Of a DNA stretch of 64,000 bases, positions 21,047-34,349 are shown in pieces. The notes under the pieces were generated by a model. The model ran no database searches and was not told the DNA's origin. It saw only the letters and a program-made list of their open reading frames with translations. This DNA comes from Tricholoma matsutake (taxonomy: Eukaryota; Basidiomycota; Agaricomycetes; Agaricales; Tricholomataceae), in NCBI GenBank assembly GCA_026075535.2, contig AP026538.1:2790001-2854000 (forward strand). The letters are read 5' to 3'. The translations under genes and the position numbers were made by a program. Numbering within the stretch: position 1 is the first letter of the stretch; every line of letters starts with the position of its first letter.

Positions 21047-22352
21047 AGGACCTCCTAGGAATTGAGGAAAGTGGACATTTGGTGCCACAGATCTCACAGG
21101 GGAAGCATATCTTCTCCTAATTCCAGATACTCTTATCTGGCTATACTAACAACTGTAAGTGCTTCATGGGGGTTATAATATTGCTGTTAAGACTATTTTA
21201 ACCTATTTCCATGCCCATTCTACAGGGGGAATGCGTAGGCATGCAGGTAAGTGACAATCTCTCTTCCCCACACACACAGGTCCATTGACACACAAATACT
21301 CTCTCCCAGCTCCCTCAAATTCACTTCTCACAAATATATACATCTCTCTACCTCTCTACATCCTTTTGTGGCTGTAGAAGATGCACAAGCCCAGAAGATG
21401 GTACCCTGTCTTGCACACCTCACTGCTTCCCATTTCCCTCCTTCCCACCTCATGTAGCACCATTCCCTGTCATGTATATAGCTATATATATAATTTCCTA
21501 CCTCTTTAAGCCTAGCAAACCCTTTCAATGAAGAGAAAAGACCTCTCCTTCTCCCCTTATCAAGAGAGATTGCTCACTACATGGTTACTATTGGTGTTGA
21601 ATCAAGAGTAAAGGTTTATTATGACTGTGAATATATATACATGGAACACAGCAAAAAAAGCGAATGGAAATGGTCAGAAATGAGTGAAACAGCATGCTCA
21701 TCATTGGGGATGGTGAGCACAATGTTATCTGAACATGTGGTGTGCATTGATCAATGTTGATCAACCATGGAAGCTCATGATCAGACAGTGATCAAGTGGC
21801 AGGCATCTGTCCCACACATGGACCTGCTTATGTTAGAAACATGTTCAATGGAGGCATCGCAAGTTGGGCCTGCAATGACAAATACAGGGGGTACCATATG
21901 TGGTGAGCACTGCTAAGGACATTAGCTGCATGAATTTCTGAGGTTCATTTGTTTGCCTTCACTTGCTATTGTCTAGAAATCACAGTATTTTCTGCCAAAA
22001 ATGAGCTGGCCAGTCCCCATTGCCATACCTTTTGAAAGTTGAGTTTCTCACAAATCATCCATTCTCTCAGTGTGAACTTTCAAAATTCTGATTGTGTCAC
22101 TGAACTTTCACAGATCATTCTCATAAGAAAGATGATGCATGTCTGTCCTTGCAAAGATAACCTGATCCTATGCTAGCATTCAAGGGGGTTTCATATAAAA
22201 AATTAAGCATTTGGGGTCAGATCTTTTATTAAGACCAATCTTGGTGAGACTAACTAATCAGTGTGGGAGCACATTACCATACATAGGCATGGATCAATCA
22301 GTCTGAATTATCACATCATCATCCCTTTGCATATCAGCAATGTTTTCCTGAC
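21047..22352. other. No gene recognised
   Basis: The stretch is AT-rich and CpG-poor. It has a TATA-rich segment at 21474-21500 and a CT-rich segment at 21250-21450. It could be a decayed solo LTR, but I found no matching copy or TSD. No coding similarity was recognised. Confidence 0.4.
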
Positions 22353-22415
22353 CCCACAATTAGGACTGCACACTGTCCATTATACAGCCATGGCCATACA
22401 GTATATGGCATGCTG

Positions 22416-22660
22416 TGTAGAAAGTCAATCCTAGCATAATCAGAGTATAACTCAGTCTCTGTATAAGTGACTGAGGTGAACGAATGGATGGCTATCCTAT
22501 ATATATGTGAGGCCAGCTACACAAAGATATAAAGGGAAAAAGGAAAGCAGGTACAAAAGGTACCTATGTAACTACACATCAATGGGATAAACTATAAATA
22601 GTATACACATCAAATAAATGATTGGGTATGCTCACGGTGTGATAAAGACCATTCTCAACA
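22416..22660 (-). repeat. Copia-A 3' LTR, 245 bp
   Basis: On the minus strand it runs TGTTGAGAATGG to GACTTTCTACA. It is preceded (22661-22670) by the purine-rich GTGAGGAGGAG that would serve as polypurine tract. It matches 42851-43087 except for 10 substitutions and an 8-bp extra GATATAAA. Confidence 0.93.
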
Positions 22661-22722
22661 CTCCTCCTCACTGTGAGCACTCCTCCTTGCATGGAATCAT
22701 ATCAAGGAAGTTCCTTAGGTAG

Positions 22723-22920
22723 TGTAGTAAACAGAGGGTGGTTGACTGAGATCACCTGCAGCAAGAACACGAATAACATATATATTTTGCATAGGGTAAA
22801 AAAGTCCCTTTCTTACTATGGATCAGTTCCCTTATAAGGAACCAGTGGCTTATGAACACAAGTATGGTACATAATTGTAAATATATATAAAGCTCTAGGC
22901 CACAGGCCCAGATCACTACA
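22723..22920 (-). repeat. Gypsy-1 3' LTR, 198 bp
   Basis: It reads TGTAGTGATCTGGGCC to TTTACTACA on the minus strand, with TGTAGT/ACTACA termini. It contains a TATATATAT segment typical of an LTR promoter. It is identical to 38001-38198 except for five transitions. Confidence 0.93.
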
Positions 22921-22932
22921 TTCTCCCCTTCT
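22921..22932 (-). promoter_or_regulatory. Gypsy-1 polypurine tract
   Basis: On the minus strand AGAAGGGGAGAA lies immediately before the TG of the 3' LTR, the position of the plus-strand primer in LTR retrotransposons. Confidence 0.75.
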
Positions 22933-23021
22933 GGTTTGGACCCATGGTCCAAACCAAAACCCAAGAAACAAGAAAACAAGAAAGCAGCATGATGTGTATT
23001 TCTTCAAGATTGTAAGTGAAC

Positions 23022-25441
23022 TCAGCCCTCAGAGGGAGGAGTGAGAGGTGAAAGGTCCATATCTGCATTGGTGTCAATATCCATTCTGCTTCTGAGCAGG
23101 ATGGATAGAATGGTGGGAGTAAGGGGGTAAGGAGTTGACACGAGTTGGGGTCTCAGGAGATGTTGCGTCACTGGGAGGCACTGACGACTGCTCCCCTCTG
23201 AGGGGCACAGTCCCAGTTTCTGACTCATCATCAGATGAGACAGAATTGGTTGCCTCTGTGTTGGAACCTCAGTTCTTGCAGCAACTCCGGGTGACATGTG
23301 CCATGACCATCTTGATCCCACCTGTCTTAGCAGGAAGGATCCCCATGGCGGAGTCATGTTGCCTCTTTTGCTCCTTCTTTGCTCTATTTTTTTCTGCCTT
23401 CATTTGACACAGGGGACCTACATAAGTCCAGCCACCATCTGCATAATCTGGGGTGGTTAGTGCTGGAGAGGTAGTGTCAGCCTCGGGTTCTGAACGACTC
23501 AAGGCAGGAGTTTGGTCCAAAGCCTCATTGTGTAGAGGTGGAATGGTCAATGAAGGAGCAATATTCAGCCGGCCCATAGGCAAATCTGGATGAATGGATA
23601 GGGAGTGGATGCCAGAGGGCACCACAGGTGAACTAGTTGCTAGGCTAGAACTGGAAGCAGCTAGTGGGGGAACATGGGGAGTAGCATGTACAGAAGCAGA
23701 TAGCCCTAGACTTCCACTCAGGATATGAGCAGCCTCTGACACTTCTGGGCCCCGCTTCCACTTTGGAGGTGGTGGCTGGGTCAAGCATCGCAATCCCAGA
23801 GGAGCAATCCACCATTGAGGCTCCGTCATCAGAGGTGTATCTTCCTCCTTGGGAGTAGGTAATTGTTTCAGGTGCTGGAGAACATCTGAGGTGGGAGCAG
23901 AGTCCTCTTTGCATCAGGACTCCACTGCTCCATTGATCCATCCTAAGCCATAGTGGTAGGCTTCCCTTACTTCATAATCAGATACCCCCAATGAATCAAG
24001 ATGGTGCACCACATCCTCAATGTTGATGTTTGGGGAGGCATTTGGCAATGGATATTGATCACAAAGAATGTTTATGGATATATGTAGCATCTGGTGGGTT
24101 CTCCAGTACAAACCAGGAGTACAGAACACTTCCACCAGGCGCAATTGCAAGATTTGTTTCTGCTTCTGAGGCAGCCCAGCAGGAACTTGTTGTCTCATGA
24201 GGAGCATCCCATGGACATGGGAAAGGCTCACTCAAGAGTGGTCTAATATCAACCCAGGTGCATTCCAGAATTGAAAGAGTTGACAGTGCATGAAATGAGA
24301 CCATGCTTCCGCAGTGTCATTGATTGGAGGCTGGGGCATCTGGTCAGGATCCTGCAGGTGTCGTATTCCCTTGGATGACTGGCGATCAGGGGGCAGCCAC
24401 TTGGGAACCCTCCAAGTGGCGATTGCATAACTTATCAATGCATCCACTCAGTGACAGGAGTCAAGCTGGCCAAGCAAGTGTAAGACTGGGCCTGTCAAAG
24501 GTCCAGCTCATTTCCCTCATGTTGTGTGCCTGTGGCCCAACCATCAAATTCTGCTATACTCTGGGGAATATCCGGAGTAGATGGTGGGGGTTCCCTCAGA
24601 GTGGGTACCCAATTGGCCGAGTGAGTGGGAGGGTTGGAGTAGATTTTAGTTTGATTTTTGGGAGACAGGGGCAGAAGTGGCAGATATTGAACATCCCTAT
24701 CATCCACCTCCATTGCATCAACATGGGAGTGAGTGGGTGGGGGTGGACCTTCAGGGTGTGCAGCAGACCTTGATGCAGCACCTACATAACTGGATCCACA
24801 GGCCTGAGGCCCAGGGATGGGGGATGGTTTGCATGCCTGAGACCTTTTGGTGGGCCTGTCCTCTCACCATTGATCCAATTGATCCTCAAGGCTGTGTATT
24901 TTTGCCTTGAGTTCCACTATTTCATCCTCATAACTGTCATACACCTGTTCAGCAGCATGTCTGGCTTTGACAGTGAGGTCCTGGTCACGCTGATTCCAGG
25001 CCTCAAGGTACTCTCTGTCCTGCTTGAACTCATGCTGATACACGTGGATCACATAGGACTTGCACATCCCACAGCCTCCCCAATGAACTACAATGCCCAG
25101 ATGGCTGTCATACCTCCATTCATTGACCAGGGGAGCCATACACATCCTCCTGTCTGGGTCACATCTCCTGTCATTTCTGGCAGGCTCCATGGAACCTCCT
25201 GACGACTGTGAGCACCCCCTAACTTCCTCTCTCCTTGAGCCTTGCAGTTCAAGATTGGTTCCCCTTGCTTGAGACCTCTCTCTCTTCTTCCCTCTCTCCT
25301 TTCTCTCCCCCTTTGAGGCATGTCAGACTCACAAATATACGGTGTGGGCAGTGGCGAGTCATCCATAGGGTCATCTTCAGAATACACACCCATCAGAGCA
25401 GGGTGTACTGGGAAGAGAAGAACAAAAATTTTTGACTCCAC
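23022..25441 (-). pseudogene. Retroelement-borne ORF of unknown function, copy 2 (Gypsy-1)
   Basis: It lies between the Gypsy-1 chromodomain and the 3' LTR. In order there are: a basic Arg/Glu/Gly N-terminus; a CxxC segment GGCGMCKSYVIHVYQHEF (about 25070); a coiled coil EIVELKAKIHSLEDQLDQW ending at a stop (24864); a Pro-rich linker; ATWRVPKWLPPDRQ (about 24410); LILDHSRVSLSHVHGM (about 24220) and LVEVFCTPGLYWRTHQML (about 24110); and a Ser/Pro-rich tail to 23022. Segment order and spacing match copy 1 at 13098-15969 despite strong divergence. Stops and frameshifts make it dead. It is not gag, protease or pol, and I know no function for it. Confidence 0.6.
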
Positions 25442-25650
25442 CCATCAACTGTACAGTACCAAGTTCCCATGATCTGCCTCAGCATGGTCGTCACCAAGTC
25501 ACAACATCAGCCATCACTGTTGACTTCTCAACTTCTGAGTCAAGAAGCTTACCTGCCCTTTGCATGCTGGTGCATGCAAGGGCACTATCATCCAATCCCT
25601 GGCACCTCAGGGGCCAAGTAGACATCCAAGCCTCATAATATGTCCAAGCC

Positions 25651-28600
25651 ACACCAGTCAGCCTGGCTCACCCCCTTCCTGACCGTAGTCAAGAAGTATC
25701 AATGCCCCTTGCATGCTGGTGCATGCTTGGGCAAATCCATCCAATTCTTGGCACCCACAAGGGCCAAGTATGAGTCCAGAGCAGCCAGCTCGTTGCACAT
25801 GGCCAGTGGCTCCCAAGTGGATTCACCCACACTCCACTTGACTTCCAATTCCAGGGCATATCCCTTCCATTGGTGGGACATGATCTCTTCTACAAACCAC
25901 TTGGCATCATCTGAGCACCAAAATCATAAGGATCAAGATGGCATCTGTTAGGAAACAGGTCATTGTCATTGGTGATATAGGGTCACAACAGGCCCACATG
26001 GAACTTGTTATGCAACCGCTGACTCTTCAGTCCGGTGGGCTGCTCACTGTGGGCAACTCCAACTCATAGTTGGAAGTCTCTGGGTAGCTTCATAGGATCT
26101 TGCAGGGCCCCACAAACTTGGGTAATAATTTACTGGCCCTGCCCTTCAGCAAGGTCAAGTTCTTGGTTGACAAATACACCTTCTCTCCTGGCCTAATGTT
26201 GGGCTCCATGTTCCAATTCTTGTTGACGTGATATTGCTGGAACACCCGTTCCACAATAATATTGTCATGAGCCACTGCCATGTTGTGCAGCACCTCCATC
26301 ACAAAGGTACATACCCCCAGTGGGATTCATTCAGGGTCCGAAATCTCCCTTATCATTTGGGGAAGATACCCATAGTTAATCTCGAAAGGCGCCATCCCAG
26401 TGGCTCTGTTGATGGTAGAGTTTATGGCAAACTCTACCAAGGCCAGGAACTTCACCCAGTCCTTCTGGTTAGATGCCACAAAGGACTGCAAGATCTGTGC
26501 TATTGATTGATTTGCATGCTCAGTAGCTCTATCCATTTGAGGGTGGAAGGAGGTAGACATCAGCAGTTTGACACCTAGGATCCAATGAATCTCTTGCCAC
26601 CAATGTGAGGTGAACTTGGAGTCTCAATCAGACATGATTGATCCAGGCAGTCCATGCAACCATACAATCTCTTTAATGAAAAGAGATGATAAATCTGTCG
26701 CCATGGTGGTGGTATTCACTGGTACCAGGTGAACCATTGACAATAAATGACAGATCACCACCCAAAGATAGTCAAACCCTTCCGATTCCAGAAAAGGGCC
26801 TATGAAATCCATCCCAATAGATTCCCAAGGATGCAGGGGTATGGGAAGGGAGTGGAGCTTTCCCAAGGGGGAGCAGTACTCCCCCTTAGACCGAATGCAA
26901 GCCTCACAGGACTCACAGAGCTTATCAATTTTGTATTGGAGATGAAGCCACCAATACCATCATTGGACATATTCCAAAGTCTTTACAGGGCCAAAGTGCC
27001 CTACAATGGAATGGGCCTGGTCAATTATATGACCATGCAAGGTTGAGTCCTTGGAAGGGGAAGAGGGTACACAGACAACCATGCCTCCCCCTCTGTTCTT
27101 CATCCTTCCTTCACCTCAAAGTTGGGGTGATCCTTTGGACTCTCTATAATCTTAGTAAACACTTTATCCTTTTTATACCCCCCTTGGATGTCTTCATCCA
27201 AGGGGTCTTGTTTGGACAGGTACACCCAGAAATCCTAGGGACTAGCCAAGGAATCATAGACTGTAGGATCATCCATCATCCTTATGGGTTGATCCAGAAG
27301 TGGGAACATCATCCCCAGTTCATGCCTTTGCACCTTGACTCTTTCACAAAGCATGCTCAAATGTTCCTTGACCCACCAGGTCTGGGACCTGGCTGACCGA
27401 GTCTCTATGACTCAGTTCTTGATCTCAAGATGTCAATCCCAGGGCAAGTCCTCATGCATGGGATCCAAGCATACATCTGCAAAGACGTAGTGTGCACCAG
27501 GGGGGCATCATCCCAGTTGTCAAACTGGTAGTATTGAGACAGGGTGCCTGCCACCTTGTTGAGGTTTCCCTTGATATACCTTATATCAAAGTCGAACCAA
27601 GAAAGGTATTCCATCCAGCAGGACTGTCGTGCAGACAGGCAGCATTGAGTTTGAAAGAACTCCAATGCCTTATGGTCAGTCACCACATGCAGGCGCTGAC
27701 CTATCAGTTTGTCTTCCCACTTGAGTAATGCCTCCAAGATAGCTATAGTTTCATGCTCAAAGGTTTGATAGTTCCTTTGAGCATCCAAGAATTTCTTGGA
27801 CAGGAACCCAGCAGGCTGACAGGTCTGCCATTCTGGTCCCTGCCCATACATTGCACCTACACCAAAGACTGATGCATCACATATCACCCATATGGGTTCA
27901 GTTGACCCGGGATCTATGGGCTTCAACACAGGAGTGGAGCAACAAATATCCTTGATAGCCTGGAAACAGGTATCATGAATTGGGTGCCACTAGAAGGATT
28001 GTCCATTCTTTGTCATGGCAGAGAGTGGACTGGTGTACACTGAGATGTCAGGAAGGAAATGGGCTAGGTACTGGACTAATCCTAGGAACCGTTGCACTTC
28101 ATGATAGTTGCATGGGGCCTTCCACTTCCATATCCTTGCCATTTTGTCACTATCAGCATGCAAACCCTGGTTGTCTATCATATGACCGAGATGCTCAAGC
28201 TTCTCAGCATATAGCTTGCATTTGTCTGTGTGCAGGTAAAGCTTGTGTTCTTGAAGTTTATCAAACATGAGCCAGAGATGTTTCTGGTGTTCCTCAACCA
28301 TGTTGCTGAACACGAAGATGTCATTGAGGTATGCATGCATAAACAGTCCTATGTACTCATGGAAGATGGAATTCATCAGCCGCTGGAAGGTGGCAGGGGC
28401 ATTACAATCCCCTTCCTGCATCACCAAGCTCTCAAATGTTCCTAGTACAGTCACAAATGCAGTTTTCCAGACATTGTCTGGGACCACTGGGATTTGTTCA
28501 TAGGCATCAGATAGATCAATTTTCAAATGATTCTTTGCTTGAGCAACATCCAGCCTGATCAGATCTTGATCAGGAAAGGGAGTCATGTTCTTGACTGTGT

Positions 28601-28703
28601 TGTTGTTCTGCTTCTTGGCATTGACCACTGTACAGATGGCCCCATTTTTCTTGGGTACCACCAGCATGGGGGTGGCCTGTTCCATACAAGCAGGTCTCAC
28701 CAT
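25651..28703 (-). pseudogene. Gypsy-1 pol: RT, RNase H, integrase, chromodomain
   Basis: RT (27990-28703) starts abruptly at MVRPACMEQATPMLVV and has TVVNAKK, LSDAYEQIPV and the active-site box YLNDIF, where the first catalytic Asp of YxDD has become Asn. RNase H (27405-27929) has VICDASVFGVGAM, HETIAILEAL and VTDHKALEF. Integrase (26090-26870) has the first Asp in MDFIGPF and the Glu region TSFHPQMDRATEHANQ, then PGEKVYLSTKN. A chromodomain follows (25699-25960; VKWSVGESTWEP), as in chromoviruses, where it steers integration to marked chromatin. Stops and frameshifts separate the blocks. The N-terminal RT part is missing at the Gypsy-2 junction. Confidence 0.85.
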
Positions 28704-28706
28704 CCA

Positions 28707-31700
28707 GGTTCATCAATCATTGCAATGTTGGAAGAAGTTTGTCACAAACTTTGTCTTGCATACAATCCTTCGATACACATCCCTCTACAATTGGCTAATG
28801 GTGGTATTGACCAGAGTCTAGGTTTAGCATGGAATGTACCTTGCAAAGTCGGTAGCATCACCCTCTACATGCAAATATACATTATCCGCAATCCAGACTA
28901 CGACATTCTGCTCAGACAACCATTTGATGTTCTCACAGAAAGTACAGTGAAGAATTATTAAAACGAAGCACAAACAATAACTATTTTCGATCTGAACTCA
29001 ACATGATCCTGCACTATTCCAACTATCCCCAGATCTAATTGTCAAGGAAGAGTAGTTCATGAGGACTTTCACAACTAGAGGATAAAATCTCGGAGAATAA
29101 CCAGTGTGCCCTCATTATTTCTTTTGATGATTCTAATTCCTCTATAACTATCAAGTACACTGTGAATATTCCCAATATTGACTCCTTGAACTCTTCGAAC
29201 ACCCTTTCCCTTTCCTCGATTCTTGCGAACTTATGTTTAACAGCTAGCCACCAGTATGCAACGTTCTTATTGGCCTCAATGGCCACCTCTATGCATGACT
29301 CTGCTATCATTTCCCCTCCCCATGTCTCATCATCAACTGACTCTATATACCCAATCTTTGCAGCCTTGAAGAAGAAAACCAGTCACACATAAAGTTTGAC
29401 CAGATATTACCAAACTACCCGATTGATTTTGTATTATTCGAACAATTGCTGGTGACCCCCTCAAGAATATGCTGAAACTCAATCCTCATCCCCCATTGTT
29501 TGTCCCCTCTCCCCAATATACACTCAAATGCAAAGCTATTATCAACAAAAACCATCCTGGCAATTTCCTATAGCCAGAAGAATGAAAGCTTATGCATGAC
29601 TTTATTCAAAATCACGAAACAGGTTTCACATGGACCAAACAAGAATGAGGAAGCTTTCACCCCAACTTCTTTCCTCCTATCAAATTCCCTATTATTCCTC
29701 ACACTCCATGGGTCGAACATAATATCCCTATACCTCCTGGTCTGTATGAACAGATCTGTGAAATGCTGAAAAAGAAGATAGAAGCAGAAGTATATGAGTT
29801 GTCGAACTTGTTGTATCAATTGCAATGGTTTGCATTGCAAAGAAAGATGTGAAATCACTTCGAATTGTCCACAGTCTTGAACTGCTAAATCAAGTAATGA
29901 TTCAGCACTCTGGCATCATCCTGATCCCTGAGCATCTAGCTGAACAGTTTGGGGGACGTGCTTGCAGTGGAATGTTGGACCTATATGTTGCATTCAACAA
30001 AAGGAAAGTCGCAGAATCATCTTGAGATCTAACAATGTTTCAGACACCTTTCAGAGCACTTTGAATTGTCACCCTACCAATGGGTTGGACAAACTCAGTC
30101 CCAATCTTACATGACAACATCACATTCATCCTACAACCCAAAATCCCTCATATCACCATCCCTTACATCGATGATACACCAGTTAAGGGTCCGAAATTGG
30201 AATATCGAACAATTGGAGGATCTTATGAAATGATCGCTGATAATCCAGGCATTCGACGCTTTGTTTGGGAACATTTTGGGAATCTAAATCATATAGTCCA
30301 ATGCATGAAGTATTGCAGAGGAATCTTTTCTGGTCTGAAACTCTATCTTTGCATCCCCAAAATAATCATTTTAGGTCATCGGTGCAATATCAAAGGTCAT
30401 ATGGCCAATCCCACTCGCATCGCAGCAGTTAGCAAATGGAGACCTTGTCGAAGCCTTACTGAAGTCAAGGCATTTTTAGGGACTATTGGAGTTTGTCATA
30501 TCTTTATTTGAAACTTTGCTCAACATGCTACAGCTCTAATACACCTTACACAAAAAGATATCCCTTTTGAATTTGGACTGAAACAAATCACAGCACAGGA
30601 AGACCTAAGCAAGCACTCATCAATTCCCCAGCAATTTGCACTATCAACTACTCATCTGATGCCCCAGTTATCCTATCAGTCAACACTTCATACATCGCTA
30701 TTGGTTTCTTTCTTGTGCAATGTGATCCCAACAACCCTCAAAAACAATATTACAGTCAATTTGGCTTGATCACACTTAACGACCACAAATCCTGGTTCTT
30801 GCAAGCGAAACTTGAACTCTACAGTCTATATCATGCTCTTGGAGCACTTCAATTGTACCTAAGAGGAGTCCAAAACCTCATCGTCGAAGTCGACACAAGG
30901 TATATCAAAGGCATGCTCTCAAATCCTGATATCGCACCTAGTGCTAGCATCAATCAATGGATCATCTCGATTCTCACTTTTCACTTCACATTAGTTCATG
31001 TCACAGGTACACATCATGGTCCAGATGGACTTTTGAGACATCCTCCACAAGACAAAGATGACCAGTTCGATAACAAAAACAATTTCAGAGACTGGATTGA
31101 CTGTCTTCATGGTTTCATCCACCAAATGAATCCCATTACAACTCATCCCTTTACTTCCTATCAAGTTTCGACACTCTCCCTCTCTTCAGATCTCAGTGAG
31201 GGGGAGGATATGACCTACAACGATGTCCCATGAATGAACAATGCAAAAAAGGATGATGAAAGATTACTTCACATTTGAAAATGGTTAGAAGATTTGATAT
31301 GACCTCCAGATTTATCAGACTCTGAATACACTACCTTTGTTTGATATTGCACCAAATTCTTCTTAGATTGTGGCAAACTTTGGAGGAAGGACTATCATGG
31401 AGCTCACAAAATTGTCGCAATTCCCAACCGTCATCTCAAAATTATTTGGGAAGCTCACGAAGATATTGGACACAAGATGGTTTTCACTACAAAATCAGTT
31501 GTTGTCCTTTGGTGGCCTAACATGAAAGCTGATATCACATGGTTTATTTGCACTTGCCACCTCTGCCAAGTATGACAAACTTGAAATCTCCTTATCCCAC
31601 CTACAGTTGCCACACCCACACCTTTATTTGGCAAAGTCTACATTGATACCATGCAAATGCCTCCTTCAAGTGGATTCAAATATATTGTACAAGGTCAATG

Positions 31701-32500
31701 TTTGCTAATGTCTTATCCCAAATGGCAAAATCTTCAATGAGAAAATGCCACAACCCTCAGGGATTGGATCTTCAAAGATATCATTTGTAAATGGGGTTCC
31801 CTATATGAAATTGTGAGCAATAATGGATCAGCCTTCATTGCAGCATTGGAGTACCTTTTGAAATGATATCACATTAACCATATTCAAATTAGCAGCTACA
31901 ATTCTCATGCAAATGGACTCGTCAAACAAGCTCACTTTGATATTTGACAATTGTTATTCAAGGCAGTCAATGGAGATCAGAGCAAATGGTCAGCTGGAGC
32001 ACACTCGGTGTTTTGGGCAGAATGAGTTATGGTTCATAGACATATGGGTTGCTCTCCTTACTTCACAGTTACAGGTTCACACCCCCTCATCCCACTCAAC
32101 ATCTCCAAAGCAACATATTTGCAACCCCCTCCCGATTCTATCTTATCGACAACTGATCTCATCGCTCAAAGAGCAATAGCACTATAGAAACAGTCATCCA
32201 ACCTCAAACTTCTATATTCGAAAGTCTATACTGCTCAACTCCAAGCTGTGAAATGTTTTGAACTCATTCACAAATGAACGATGCATGACTACAACTTTGA
32301 AAAAGGTGACCTGGTCCTACTTTGCAACATGCAAATCAAGAAATGTCTCAATCGCAAGATGCATCCTCAATATTTAGGTCCCCTCATTGTCATCAATTGA
32401 AACTATGAAGGAGCCTACATCATCTGCAAACTTGATGGATCAGTATTTCATTGACCAGTTGCAGCCTTCCAACTCCTTCCCTATTTTGCATGAAAATCAA
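28707..32500 (+). pseudogene. Gypsy-2 pol (protease C-part, RT, RNase H, integrase), degenerate
   Basis: Protease tail: NPDYDILLRQPFDVLTEST (about 28890). RT: FGGRACSGMLDLYVAFN (about 29950), LPMGWTNSVPILHDN-like (30080) and the active site PYIDDTPVKGP (about 30165). RNase H: GLITLNDHKSWFLQAKLEL (about 30765) and LIVEVDTRYIKGMLSNPDIA, then a His/Gly box TGTHHGPDGLLRHPP (about 31000). Integrase (31230-32200) is riddled with stops, many at expected Trp positions (TGG to TGA or TAG). The family is the mushroom Ty3/Gypsy type with a short linker and no chromodomain visible here. Confidence 0.82.
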
Positions 32501-33111
32501 TTCCCCTGCCACTGAACTTCCTTGATATCAACTCTGAACATCTCGAAAAACTTCGAAACACTTCGAACGTCAACAAAGATATTCCTGAAGACCTTCCAGA
32601 CTTTGAAGACAAATAATTATTCCTTTTTCTTTGTTTGTGATCACTTACCCATGACCTCAATTTCTTTTAGTGTACAATACAAGTCGCAATATCGCATTAT
32701 AGTGTGGTCACAGAAACTCCAAAAGGGTTTTTTGGCCATGATGATCTACTGAGCCTTTCCCTAAATTTTTCTTTTTTTTTGTTTTCTTTTACTTTTCTTA
32801 TCACTACTTTTGAGACTCACAAAAGATTAAAATTGTAAAAACAGAAAGAACAACAAAAATTTTTTATTCCTCCAACATTTCCTCCACCACCTCTATTTGT
32901 CTACACAATACCTCCATCTCAACCTTCAACTCCATCAACCTCATCGCCAGGAATCAATGATGAATCATGACCTCCTCATCGACATCTTCACCCTCTTCAA
33001 AACCACATGATACCTTCACTTTCACCTTTCCCTTTCCTTTCAATGACCTCTTTTTCTCCTTTGATAATCTCAAAGGTCCCATGACTGGTTTGACTGCAGT
33101 GATGGGTCCCA

Positions 33112-34300
33112 CTACATGAATCCAAGGCACTTCTGATCCAAAAAATAAGTTAGAAAACTACAAATTACTTCAATTAAATCTTCATACCTGGTTTTGGGTG
33201 TGTCACCCATTTCACCTCTCCACTCTTTGCACCCCCAAAATTCTTCCTCTTGCCTTTCCAAAGCCCTTTCCTTGATACCCCTTCCCAATAACATCCCTGC
33301 AGTGCATCCATGCACTTGATGCATTTCAGGCCCCCTTCATCAACAACACAGCATGGCTGGGATTTCATCCCAGCACAACAATTGCACTATGATGCATCTA
33401 GTTAGTAAAAGACAAAAATCAAATTTGATTTCAAAAACTCACTGGGCCCTCAAAGTCAAGAAGTCCACCCTCAGCAAACCTCCTCCATTTGCTCTCTACC
33501 TTGTCCTCAACAATCTCATCCTCCTCATCCTTGCTTGCCTTGATCTCCACTGCCTTCCACTTCTCAATCCTGATTATCAGCAATTCTCCTAAATTTTCTT
33601 CTTTGTCCTCCTCTCCAGCCTCTAGCCTCTTGATAGCTCTTGCCTCCACTGATAGCTCTTGCCTCCACTGTGAGCTCTGCATTTCATTGCTGTAATTCTT
33701 CCTTCAACAATGTTTTAGCACAAAATGCAGCGAGAGCTACGTTCCAAGCATCAACTAATGCCCCCCTTTGGGCCTCAATTTCTGCCTGCTTCACGCTTTC
33801 CTCTGCCCTGCAAGCCTCCTCCTCCTCCCAAACCCATCTCGCTTCCTCTTCCCTTCACTCTCACTCTACCTGCTCACTCAGATCTGCAAACAAAAAGTCC
33901 CCCCCCCCCCCCATGAAAGCCATTCACGTTGAGCCATCAGTTTGAAAAGTTTGAAAACCTCATTGATGACCTGTTGCATGGTCGAGTCATGCTCTTTGCC
34001 CAAGTCATCCACCAGTTCATCATATTCCACCTGAACATATTGTGTTAGAATCCAAATATCGAATAAGAAGTGGAAACTTACCATCTTCTCACAAAAACCT
34101 TTCCCCCACACTTTGAAGTTGACATCTCTGGCAACACTGTGATCGGGCATCACTTTTGCATATTCAAGGACCTCAATATTAAGTTCAGAGAGGAGAAACA
34201 TGATGAGAAATAGTATTGAAGGTTTAAGAGGTGACAAAGAAGAACGAGAAGTTTTTTGAGTTTTGTTTACAATTTCAACATGATCACGCAGTTTGCACAT
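33112..34300 (-). pseudogene. Antisense ORF in Gypsy-2 with Cys motif
   Basis: It lies between pol and the 3' LTR on the strand opposite to Gypsy-2. From N to C: an acidic/helical segment (34300-33878, VEYDELVDDLGKEHDSTMQQ); a Glu/Lys-rich helix (33682-33431); and a Cys-rich part (33368-33174) with GGLKCIKCMDALQGCYW followed by basic residues. Several mushroom Gypsy families carry an antisense gene here encoding a protein with a CxxC...C motif like fungal binuclear-cluster DNA-binding domains. This copy is broken into at least three frames. The role is unknown. Confidence 0.45.
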
Positions 34301-34337
34301 GACTCCGATCAGCTGACTGGGACAGTCAGGATTTCAG

Positions 34338-34349
34338 TAAGGGGGAGGA
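34338..34349 (+). promoter_or_regulatory. Gypsy-2 polypurine tract
   Basis: TAAGGGGGAGGA directly precedes TGATAGGTCC, the apparent start of the 3' LTR. Confidence 0.65.
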
